Shown: one piece after another, positions 14,560 through 21,024 of the stretch
Layout of the letters: each line of letters begins with the position of its first letter
Position numbering within the stretch: the first letter of the stretch is position 1
From: JACZWZ01 sp964194935
Lineage (GTDB): Bacteria > Actinomycetota > Acidimicrobiia > Spongiisociales > UBA11373
Assembly (NCBI GenBank): GCA_964194935.1
Contig: CAXMOL010000089.1
Span: 1-32,747, forward strand
Direction: 5' to 3'
DNA: 32,747 nucleotides
Program-made: the position numbers and the translations under genes
Notes under the pieces: model-generated
What the model was told of the DNA's origin: nothing
The model's database searches: none
What the model saw: the letters and a program-made list of their open reading frames with translations, nothing else

Positions 14560-15375
14560 ATGAGTGATTCGGTGAATGTACGTGGGTGTCGTGGATCGAT
14601 GGCCGTCGCCGGCGAGGCCTACCGACGGTATGGAGGAAACACCACGTGCTACGAGATGGAGGTTGAGCCGGGCCACCGGCTAGTCATCGACTGCGGGACC
14701 GGTCTGCGAAGTCTCGAACACGAAGTCGGTGCCGGCGATCCGCAGCGCTATTCGATCTTGCTCACCCACTATCACTGGGACCACATTCAGGGTCTCCCGG
14801 TTTTTGGTCCTCTCTTCGAGGCGGGCAATCAGGTGACCTTCTATGGACCCGTTTTTGGCGGTCGCGGTGTTCGCGACACGCTCGGCGCCGTGCTCAGGCC
14901 CCCGTGGTGGCCGGTTTCACTCGATGAGGTCGCCGCCGACGTTTCGTTCCGTGAATTGAGCGGATCGTTTTCTGTCGGCTCCGTATCTATTCGTCACACC
15001 ACGGGTAGCCATCCGCAAGGGGTCGCGATGTTTCGGCTGGAGGGTCGCGAAAGGTCGATCGTCATAGCCACCGACCACGAGGCCGGCAACGCAGAGACCG
15101 ATGCCCGGCTTGTGGCGTTGGCGTCCGGGGCCGACGTGCTTGTGCACGATGCTCAGTACACCCCCGAGGAAGTCCGGACGACCCGCAAGGGATGGGGTCA
15201 TAGTTCATTCGAGTCTGCGGTTCGTGTTGCGCAGGATGCAGGGGTGTCTCAATTGGTGCTCACCAGCCACGATCCGGATCGAAGTGATGCGGAGGTGGAT
15301 CAGCTGAGATCGATGGCTCGTGCGATGTTCCCGCATACGGATGCCGCATACGAAGGCATGGCGATTCCGCTGTAG
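14560..15375 (+). CDS. MBL-fold metallo-hydrolase (PhnP/phosphodiesterase-like)
   Basis: 271 residues. The metal-binding set is complete: HYHWDH (His70, His72, Asp74, His75), a His in GSHPQG, the Asp/His of IATDHE and a C-terminal His in TSHDPD, with GHSSFESAV as a further conserved block. The N-terminal RGCRGSMAVAGEAYRRYGGNTTCYEME matches the beta-lactamase superfamily I group that includes PhnP cyclic-phosphate phosphodiesterase and RNase Z-like enzymes. A phosphodiesterase role is likely but the substrate is unknown. The annotated ATG has no strong ribosome-binding site. It is probably co-transcribed with the cyclic-nucleotide-binding gene before it and with the gene at 15385. Confidence 0.87.
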   Translation: MSDSVNVRGCRGSMAVAGEAYRRYGGNTTCYEMEVEPGHRLVIDCGTGLRSLEHEVGAGDPQRYSILLTHYHWDHIQGLPVFGPLFEAGNQVTFYGPVFGGRGVRDTLGAVLRPPWWPVSLDEVAADVSFRELSGSFSVGSVSIRHTTGSHPQGVAMFRLEGRERSIVIATDHEAGNAETDARLVALASGADVLVHDAQYTPEEVRTTRKGWGHSSFESAVRVAQDAGVSQLVLTSHDPDRSDAEVDQLRSMARAMFPHTDAAYEGMAIPL

Positions 15376-15384
15376 GGGTGCTCC

Positions 15385-15951
15385 ATGGTCGACTTTGTAA
15401 AGCGTGCCCGGAACACCAATGACCTGGACCCAGACGAAGAGGTCCTCGGTGCCAGCAACGTCACCCCGTCTCCCTTCGGAGTTGCCAATGCCGGTATGAC
15501 CGGAGGCTTGATTGCAGGCGGCGCGGCCGGCCTGGCTGTGGGCGCGGCCTGGGACGCTAAACGACGCAAGAGCGATGATGCTGAACAAGCGGCCAAGACC
15601 CTTCCGGCCGTTGCTGCCCGGTTGTCGTTGGATCCACCGGTTTCCACAAATGGTGCACTCCTCGCAGTGACCACAAAGCGCGTTTTGGTGTGGAAGGTTT
15701 CCGGACTGGGCAAGCCAAAGGAAATCCTCCATTCGATACCGCTCACCGAGATCGACGAGGTGTGGTGGGAGGATGCCGATGCGAAGTGGCTTGCCGGCAA
15801 ACCCGGGTCCCTGCTGCTCTGGGTAGGGACTGGCGATCGGGTTTTGCCGGTGGCCGGGATCGCGATGGGACCGGGTGCGAAGTTCATCCGCTCCGTCGTT
15901 ACCTCGCTAGAAGAGCGTCTCCCCGGCAAGGTGCACCGGTTCGAGGCCTGA
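15385..15951 (+). CDS. hypothetical protein with Gly/Ala hydrophobic patch and PH-like C-terminus
   Basis: 188 residues. After a charged N-terminus comes a Gly/Ala-rich hydrophobic stretch at about 37-55 (GMTGGLIAGGAAGLAVGAAW), possibly a membrane hairpin or glycine-zipper. The C-terminal half (about 75-185) is beta-rich: LLAVTTKRVLVWKV, IPLTEIDEVWWED, SLLLWVGTGDRVLPVAGIA, and a final helix. That order (strands with a TTKRVL motif, then a helix) resembles bacterial PH-like domains, but this is pattern recognition only. AGGGG seven bases before the ATG supports the start, nine bases after the MBL gene, so it is the third gene of that operon. Confidence 0.72.
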   Translation: MVDFVKRARNTNDLDPDEEVLGASNVTPSPFGVANAGMTGGLIAGGAAGLAVGAAWDAKRRKSDDAEQAAKTLPAVAARLSLDPPVSTNGALLAVTTKRVLVWKVSGLGKPKEILHSIPLTEIDEVWWEDADAKWLAGKPGSLLLWVGTGDRVLPVAGIAMGPGAKFIRSVVTSLEERLPGKVHRFEA

Positions 15952-15959
15952 TCCGGCGC

Positions 15960-17531
15960 CTAGTTGGCCGGGATCGCTTCCTGGTTGAACTCGCTCTGTG
16001 AGTTCCACAGCAGCCACCCCATTTCGAATTCGTCGGCGACGGCGATTGCCTCACGAATTTGGTCGTTGGACCAACTGAACGCCTGCAGCCACGGTCGCAT
16101 GTGGGCTCCGCCGACAAGGCGTCCGGCGCTGTAGTTGAGGGCCTCACGTATCACTTCATCCGGATAATTGTTGGGGACGTCGAGGTTGAGCCACCCGTTG
16201 GCGTAATGACTCGGGTAGATCATCGGGCTGATGGCGTCCACGCTCGCCGACAATTCTTCGACCTTCTGACCGATCCCCTGGTCGTTGTCGACTGAGAGGA
16301 CGATCGAGAAGATGTCAGCCGACACCGCGCAGCCCGCGTTGTTGATTCGCTCCCGGGCCTCGGCGAGGAATGCCGACACCGTCGCTACGCGGCCCTCCTG
16401 GGTTGCCGCAGCCTCCGGATCGTCGTACACGGCGAGGGAGGTATTGCCGTCGGTGGGGAACCGTACGTAGTCGAATTGGATCTCGTCGAAACCGAATTCG
16501 CAAGCCTCGATTCCCATGCGGATCGGGTACTCCCATGCTTCTGGGTCGGTCGGATCCATCCACCCGATGCCTTGCCAATTACGCCAGGGCTCGCCGGTTT
16601 CGAGATTGAGGATGGCGCGATCTGGGTAGTTCCTGGCTGCGAACTCGTCCTGGAAGGTGACGATCCTGGTGATCGTGTAGAGGCCGTGCTCCTTGGCAAG
16701 TGCCAGTCGTTCGTGCACGTCGTACTTGTTGATGATGGCTTCCATCGGGAAGGCCTGTTCATCCGCCGATAGGTACATCACTTCGCCGAACTCGTTCTTG
16801 GTATCGAATGCGAACGCATTGATGACCGTCTCGTCGGCGAGGCGCAGCAACTCGCGGTACTCCGACGGCGTCGTGTCGTATCCGAATATGCGCACACCCT
16901 TGACCAGGAATGGACCCATCGATTGGTCCTCGCGTTCCGTGCCCCCGGCCCATTCGAACGAAGTGTCCTCCCAGGTCGGCTTGCTGACTTCGACAAGTCC
17001 CGGAGCCTCCGCCACGATCTCGAATGAACCGAATTCGCCGGTGACCACCTCCTGATCACCCAGTCTTACTAGCGCCCCGACGACACCGACCTGGCTCGGA
17101 CCGAGCATTCGGCCTTGCAGTCTCAGCGGTTCCATCTGTAGTTGGAGGGCTCCTTCTGGGGGGAGTGCCTCGACCGTGTAGGTAGCGGTGTTGTATCCCG
17201 AAGCCTCGACCCGTATTGATCCAGGTGTTTCGAACGCAAGAAAGGCGCTGCCTCCCTCGGCACTGGTCGTCTGCCGGCCGTCACTTGCCGTGATAACGGC
17301 ACCGGTCAGCGGAGAGCCGTCGTATCCGAGGATTGCAAGGTGGTTTGAGTCCGGCTGGATAAAGCCGGCGATCATTCGGAATCCGGCGATGAGTCCCACG
17401 AGCAGGACCGGGATGAGCAATACTTTCAAGAAGTTCTTGATCAGTCGAGAACGCCGCAACCGGTAGCCGGCGGCGTGTCGCCCCCGCCCACTAAAGATCT
17501 CAAGACCTGGTCTCGGTGGTCTGGTGACCAT
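15960..17531 (-). CDS. membrane-anchored putative glycoside hydrolase (DUF4015)
   Basis: 523 residues from the ATG at 17531. A basic N-terminus is followed by a membrane segment (about 36-56, FLKVLLIPVLLVGLIAGFRM). Two small beta-sandwich carboxypeptidase-regulatory-like repeats follow (about 65-125 and 130-190, the first with GSPLTGAVITASDG). Then comes a TIM-barrel-type DUF4015 domain (about 205-520). Family blocks seen are VKGVRIFGYDTTPSEY, INAFAFDTKNEFGEV, TITRIVTFQDEFAA, WMDPTDPEAWEYPIRMGIEA, FDEIQFDYVRFPTDG and SPMIYPSHYANGW; acidic residues in FDEIQFDYVRFP are the likely catalytic or binding site. Activity is unproven for the family. A TAATCT at 17570-17575 gives a leader of about 31 nt. 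GGAG is close to the ATG (two bases), so the start is only moderately certain. Confidence 0.83.
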   Translation of the reverse strand: MVTRPPRPGLEIFSGRGRHAAGYRLRRSRLIKNFLKVLLIPVLLVGLIAGFRMIAGFIQPDSNHLAILGYDGSPLTGAVITASDGRQTTSAEGGSAFLAFETPGSIRVEASGYNTATYTVEALPPEGALQLQMEPLRLQGRMLGPSQVGVVGALVRLGDQEVVTGEFGSFEIVAEAPGLVEVSKPTWEDTSFEWAGGTEREDQSMGPFLVKGVRIFGYDTTPSEYRELLRLADETVINAFAFDTKNEFGEVMYLSADEQAFPMEAIINKYDVHERLALAKEHGLYTITRIVTFQDEFAARNYPDRAILNLETGEPWRNWQGIGWMDPTDPEAWEYPIRMGIEACEFGFDEIQFDYVRFPTDGNTSLAVYDDPEAAATQEGRVATVSAFLAEARERINNAGCAVSADIFSIVLSVDNDQGIGQKVEELSASVDAISPMIYPSHYANGWLNLDVPNNYPDEVIREALNYSAGRLVGGAHMRPWLQAFSWSNDQIREAIAVADEFEMGWLLWNSQSEFNQEAIPAN

Positions 17532-17634
17532 GGCTCCGTGCTGTGTAGTGGTCGGCTGGTTCGTGGCGAGATTAGGCCCGGTTGAGACGTTGTGTCCGGT
17601 TTCAGAGCGTGTGGCCGCAACTACCGTGTTGTCG

Positions 17635-18627
17635 ATGACTGATCCGGAAAGTCCGACCGAATCTCTCGACCAGTTTGCCCAATCTTTGTCGTACGGAGAA
17701 CGTTCGGACCTCTCTTTCAAGTTCCTGCCCCGCTTCGACACAGCAGGGATAGGGGATGCGCTTGCTGCGATGTTGTCGGAGATCGGTTCGTTGTTCGACA
17801 CCGGTGACCCTGGGGCCCTCATCGACCTCGCCATCGAACTCCAGCGAGCCGGCTATCACTCGCGACCCTTGACCGAGCGGTATCACTATGAGGATTCTGC
17901 GTTTACTCGACCGGAACGGCCCGTGGCGGAGTCCCAGGTTGCCTTGCTCACCTCAAGCGGTCATTTCGTGGCCGGTGATGACCCACAACCGTTCGGGATC
18001 GACTCGATGACCCAGTCGGAGGCCGAAGCGCGGATAAGCGAGTTTCTAAAGGAGGCTCCGAGCCTTTCAGAGATCCCTGTCGACAGTACGTCCGACTCCG
18101 TTGAGGTGCGCCACGGTGGATATGACACCCGGGGTTCGGTGACGGATCTCAACGTCTCGCTTCCCATCCACCGGATGCGTGAACTCGAGAGAGACGGCGT
18201 GATCGGGTCGTTGCATTCGACGGCGTATTCGTTTGTCGGAGCATGCGCCCAGTTGCCTTTGATAAAGAAGACCGGGTACGAGTGGGCTGATCAACTCGTG
18301 GCGACCGAATCCGATGTTGTTCTTCTGGTGCCTGTCTGACCGGTTTGTCACGTGTCGGTCGGACACGTTGCGCGTGCTCTTGAGGCTGCCGGAATGGCGA
18401 CGGTTACGGTCTTTGTCGAAGCCTTCTCTCACTACGCAAAGGCAATGCACCTTCCGCGCACCTTGGTGACCCCCCACCCGATGGGACGTCCACTGGGCCC
18501 CCCCGGTGATACGGCCAGGCAGCGTGAGGTTCTCGAGGCGGCCCTGGGCCTCGTTGATACGGCAGACCGTCCCGGGGTCATCGAGCGAATCGGAGGCGTC
18601 TATCGCCCCGGCGCGACGTCCTCATAG
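17635..18627 (+). CDS. selenoprotein, glycine/betaine/D-proline reductase B-like, in-frame TGA = Sec235
   Basis: 330 residues if the TGA at 18337-18339 is read as selenocysteine. The first 234 codons carry the family signatures VALLTSSGHF, EVRHGGYDT, DLNVSLPIHRMREL, GVIGSLHSTAYSFVGA and DVVLLVPV. The same frame continues after the TGA with PVCHVSVGHVARALEAAG, the expected rest of the family, to a TAG at 18625-18627. The recoded residue gives a U-P-V-C (UxxC) redox motif where relatives have CxxC or UxxC. A hairpin at 18350-18368 supplies a SECIS-like element. The ATG at 17635 lies seven bases after TACCGT (leaderless). GrdB and PrdB selenoproteins reduce glycine, betaine or proline; partner subunits are absent here, so the substrate is unknown. 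A nonsense mutation is the alternative but does not explain the hairpin. Confidence 0.88.
18346..18372 (+). promoter_or_regulatory. bacterial SECIS-like hairpin
   Basis: Perfect 7-bp stem ACGTGTC (18350-18356) and GACACGT (18362-18368) with the loop GGTCG (18357-18361), plus weaker lower pairs after a mismatch. Counting the U of UGA as 1, the loop G-U falls at 22-23 and a U sits at 17; the E. coli fdhF element has U17 and loop G23-U24. This is what SelB would bind to deliver Sec-tRNA. Structure was judged by eye only. Confidence 0.7.
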
Positions 18628-18630
18628 ACT
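18625..18630 (+). promoter_or_regulatory. TAGACT -10 overlapping the selenoprotein stop codon
   Basis: The first three bases are the TAG stop of the selenoprotein gene and the hexamer ends six bases before the XdhC ATG at 18637, suggesting a leaderless transcript in addition to read-through. Confidence 0.5.
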
Positions 18631-18636
18631 GAGCTG

Positions 18637-18948
18637 ATGCTCAACGACGCCCTAGCCGCCCGTGATGCTTGGGTCGCCGCCGGAAAGTCCGTCGCGGCGG
18701 CGACTGTTACCCGAACCTGGGGTTCCTCGCCGTGGCCGTCCGGATCGCGATTCCTCGTGTCGAGTGATGGCGAGACATTCGGCTCGGTAAGCGGTGGGTG
18801 CGTGGAGGAAGATCTCAGACTCAGGGCTCTGCGGGTGCTCGAGACTGACACGCCGGAAACGGTCTCGTACGGCGTGTCAAACGAGGACGCATTCGAGGTC
18901 GGCCTGGCTTGCGGCGGGACTATCGAAGTCTTCGTTCAGCCGTGGTAG
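18637..18948 (+). CDS. XdhC/CoxI-family N-terminal domain protein
   Basis: 103 residues corresponding to the N-terminal XdhC_CoxI domain. The signature VTRTWGSSPWPSGSRFLV is followed by GSVSGGCVEEDL, whose Cys is strongly conserved, and ends with GLACGGTIEVFVQPW. XdhC proteins bind molybdenum cofactor and promote its sulphuration and insertion into xanthine-dehydrogenase-type enzymes. Here the gene stops before the usual C-terminal Rossmann domain, which is encoded by the next gene, overlapping by seven bases (GTGGTAG). A natural two-gene split, known in this family, is more likely than a frameshift because a start codon and the coupling arrangement are present. It starts nine bases after the selenoprotein stop. 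Confidence 0.86.
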   Translation: MLNDALAARDAWVAAGKSVAAATVTRTWGSSPWPSGSRFLVSSDGETFGSVSGGCVEEDLRLRALRVLETDTPETVSYGVSNEDAFEVGLACGGTIEVFVQPW

Positions 18949-19670
18949 CTGAAGTCCTCGCCGCAGTGCGTCTCCTGATCGCTGCCGGTGACAGGGGCCT
19001 ACTGGTCACTGCCGTCACCGGGTCGGATCAGGGGAGGTGCGCCTTGCTGGATACCGACGGCCGGGTCGTTGAGGGCATCGATGTGCCTACCGGTGTGGTG
19101 TCGGCTGGTTCCAAGGCGCTCGACCAAGGGGCTCCGCAGCTGATCGAAATCGGCGGCGAGTCATGGTTCGTTGAGCCTGTACTGCCTCCGCCCAAGCTGA
19201 TCGTTCTGGGAGCGATTGCCGTTGCCGCGGCACTAGCCCCGATGGCGAGCGCGGCGGGATATGCGGTGCATGTCATCGATACCCGTGATTGGCTGGCCAC
19301 CGAGGCGAATTTCCCTACTGCGGCGTCGGTTCGATGCGGTACCCCGCTCGACATGCTGCGCAAAGTGGGTATCGATTCTGCGACTTCGATCGTCTCGTTT
19401 CTCCACGAGGCCCGGCTGGAGGATGAGGTCCTCATCGAGTCGTTGCGCAGCCCCTCCCAGTATGTCGGTTCGATGGGATCGAGCAAGACGACGGCAGCAA
19501 AGCGTGACAGGTTGTCCGCCTCCGGGCTCGACGATGCCTCACTGGAGAGACTGCGGGCGCCGATAGGACTCGCATTCGGCGCTCGTACCAGCCAGGAGAT
19601 CGCGGTTTCGGTGCTGGCAGAGGTGGTCGCGGTGGGCCTCGGCCATCCGACGGGAGGCAGTGGATCATGA
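18942..19670 (+). CDS. XdhC-family C-terminal (Rossmann) domain protein
   Basis: 242 residues from the GTG at 18942, which overlaps the previous stop. It begins with the linker helix of XdhC (VVAEVLAAVRLLIAAGDRGLLVTAV) and contains the Rossmann-fold C-terminal domain: PKLIVLGAIAVAAALAPMAS, VHVIDTRDWLAT, SIVSFLHEARLEDEVLIESL, YVGSMGSSKTTAAKRDRL and LRAPIGLAFGARTSQEIAVSV. In family members the glycine-rich loop is usually GxGxxA; here it is LGAIAVA, lacking the central glycines, so nucleotide binding may be altered. The TGA stop overlaps the next ATG (ATGA), so XdhC-N, XdhC-C and the RidA-like gene form a tightly coupled operon. Confidence 0.87.
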   Translation: MVAEVLAAVRLLIAAGDRGLLVTAVTGSDQGRCALLDTDGRVVEGIDVPTGVVSAGSKALDQGAPQLIEIGGESWFVEPVLPPPKLIVLGAIAVAAALAPMASAAGYAVHVIDTRDWLATEANFPTAASVRCGTPLDMLRKVGIDSATSIVSFLHEARLEDEVLIESLRSPSQYVGSMGSSKTTAAKRDRLSASGLDDASLERLRAPIGLAFGARTSQEIAVSVLAEVVAVGLGHPTGGSGS

Positions 19671-20083
19671 CCCGGCGTCGCGTCATCAACCCGGTCGGTC
19701 ACTACCAGCCGATTCGGTCCTACTACTCCCAAGCCGTTCGTGTCGACGCCGGGTCACTTCTCTTTACCTCAGCCGAGGCTCCGTTCGACATCGACGGGAA
19801 CCTGGTGGGTGATGGTGATGCGGCGGTCCAGATGAGGCAGTGCATTCAGAATCTAGCGGTGACGGTCGCAGCGGCGGGCGCATCGCTCGACGATGTCATT
19901 TCGATGGATGTGCTGCTCACAGATGTCGAGGATTTTGACCGAATCGCTCCGATTCGCGCCGAGTACTTCCCGACGGATGGCCCTGCCGCCTTCTTGGCGG
20001 CTGGCCTCGTTTTTCCGATTCCGGGAATGCTGCTCGAGATCAGGGCTGTGGTTGCTGTGCCCGGACCCGACTATTCGCCGTAA
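19667..20083 (+). CDS. RidA (YjgF/YER057c/UK114) family protein
   Basis: 138 residues. Family features are YYSQAVRVDAGSLLFTSAEAPFDIDGNLV, the helix AAVQMRQCIQNLAVTVAAAGASLDDVISMDVLLTD and the C-terminal LLEIRAVVAV strand. RidA trimers hydrolyse reactive enamine or imine intermediates. The catalytic Arg that normally follows Pro-Ala (PAR) is not present: the segment reads GPAAFLAAG. The protein therefore belongs to a Rid group without imine deaminase activity, or has another role. The ATG overlaps the stop of the XdhC C-terminal gene (ATGA). Its 3' end overlaps the convergent nitroreductase gene by 13 bases. Confidence 0.88.
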   Translation: MTRRRVINPVGHYQPIRSYYSQAVRVDAGSLLFTSAEAPFDIDGNLVGDGDAAVQMRQCIQNLAVTVAAAGASLDDVISMDVLLTDVEDFDRIAPIRAEYFPTDGPAAFLAAGLVFPIPGMLLEIRAVVAVPGPDYSP

Positions 20084-20610
20084 CGCTGGCTGTGGGTCAA
20101 CTCTGTGATTGGTTTACGGCCTCCCATACCTCCGGCACGTCGGGCTTCACGCTGGCGTAGCTCGCCTTCAGCGGACGGATAGCCGAGCGCGATTGCATAG
20201 CGGCACGAGAATCCCTCCGGGAGGCCGAGGACTTCGAACGCTACGCCATCGTGATGCAGCGTGATCGGGCAGGAACCGATTCCTCTGGCCGCGGCGGCGA
20301 GCATCACATTCTGCGCCGCCCGACCGATATCGAAGGGATTGCCGTCAGGCGTCTGAACGAGAGCGATGGCGGCGACGGAGTTGCGGATTGGATCCGTGAA
20401 GCTTCCGGCCGTAGCCAGGGTGGCGAGCTGGTCACCGTCGACGACCACGAATTCCCAGCTCTGCAGGTTCTTCGAGGATCCCGTCCAGCGGGCGGCTTCG
20501 AGGATTGCGGCCATCTCTTGCTCTGGGATCGCCTGATCGGTGTAGGACCGCACCACGCGCAGTCCGAGTACTTGGTCATATGTCTCTGGTGATTTGTTTA
20601 CGAGGCTCAT
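20071..20610 (-). CDS. nitroreductase-family FMN oxidoreductase
   Basis: 179 residues. The N-terminal RVVRSYTDQAIPEQEMAAILEAARWTGSSKNLQSWEFVVV is the FMN-binding signature of the NAD(P)H nitroreductase superfamily (Arg and Ser contacts to the FMN phosphate). FDIGRAAQNVMLAAAARGIGSCPIT and a C-terminal ALGYPS block follow. Members reduce nitro compounds, quinones or flavins, or dehydrogenate pathway intermediates; the substrate here cannot be told. The ATG lies six bases after TAGGGT, which overlaps the stop codon of the upstream membrane-protein gene. It converges with the RidA-like gene, overlapping its end. Confidence 0.87.
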   Translation of the reverse strand: MSLVNKSPETYDQVLGLRVVRSYTDQAIPEQEMAAILEAARWTGSSKNLQSWEFVVVDGDQLATLATAGSFTDPIRNSVAAIALVQTPDGNPFDIGRAAQNVMLAAAARGIGSCPITLHHDGVAFEVLGLPEGFSCRYAIALGYPSAEGELRQREARRAGGMGGRKPITELTHSQRYGE

Positions 20611-20616
20611 GAGATC

Positions 20617-20622
20617 ACCCTA
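20617..20622 (-). promoter_or_regulatory. TAGGGT -10 overlapping an upstream stop codon
   Basis: The TAG is the stop codon of the membrane-protein gene (20620-20622 on the minus strand). The hexamer ends six bases before the nitroreductase ATG, giving a leaderless start. Confidence 0.5.
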
Positions 20623-20967
20623 CCGATGGCGCCAGACGGCGAATGCCAGGCCTCCGATTGCTCCGATTGAGCCGAACACGACGGCCTCCAGCACCGCTCC
20701 GCCGGTTGGCAGAAGAGATGGGCCGGCGAGGTGTTCGGTGCCGCCGAGCACGACCACCGCCCCCAGGGCGAGAGCAGCGCCGATCGATGTGGCCGTGACG
20801 GCAGTTCGGGTGGTGATGGTCTCTGTCGAGGCGGCGCCGATGGGAATCACCACGGCCACCAGGAGCGGAGCGAGGTGGTAGGTGATGGTCGGGTTGTTAA
20901 ACGCCAGCACGGCCCATAGGAGCGCGAGTCCCAGGCCGTAGAGCGAAGGTCGGATGATGGTCTGCAT
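20620..20967 (-). CDS. small polytopic membrane protein, unknown
   Basis: 115 residues with three to four membrane segments, near 8-23 (LYGLGLALLWAVLAFN), 30-45, 58-76 (ATSIGAALALGAVVVLGG) and 88-110. No family recognised. The annotated ATG has neither a good Shine-Dalgarno nor a TANNNT at leaderless distance. It lies 57 bp after the penicillin-binding protein stop, so it may be the second gene of that transcript. A short CCCC/GGGG hairpin (20979-20989) lies between them. Confidence 0.7.
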   Translation of the reverse strand: MQTIIRPSLYGLGLALLWAVLAFNNPTITYHLAPLLVAVVIPIGAASTETITTRTAVTATSIGAALALGAVVVLGGTEHLAGPSLLPTGGAVLEAVVFGSIGAIGGLAFAVWRHR

Positions 20968-21024
20968 GGCCGTATGAACCCCGCAGGGGGACTGCTACTT
21001 CCACGAGCTTTACCAGGCCATTTT

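Noticed and set aside
18337..18339. TGA as a simple premature stop making a pseudogene or two separate genes
   Set aside because: The frame, family sequence and reading quality continue straight through it, the UxxC motif fits the family, and a SECIS-like hairpin sits at the right distance.
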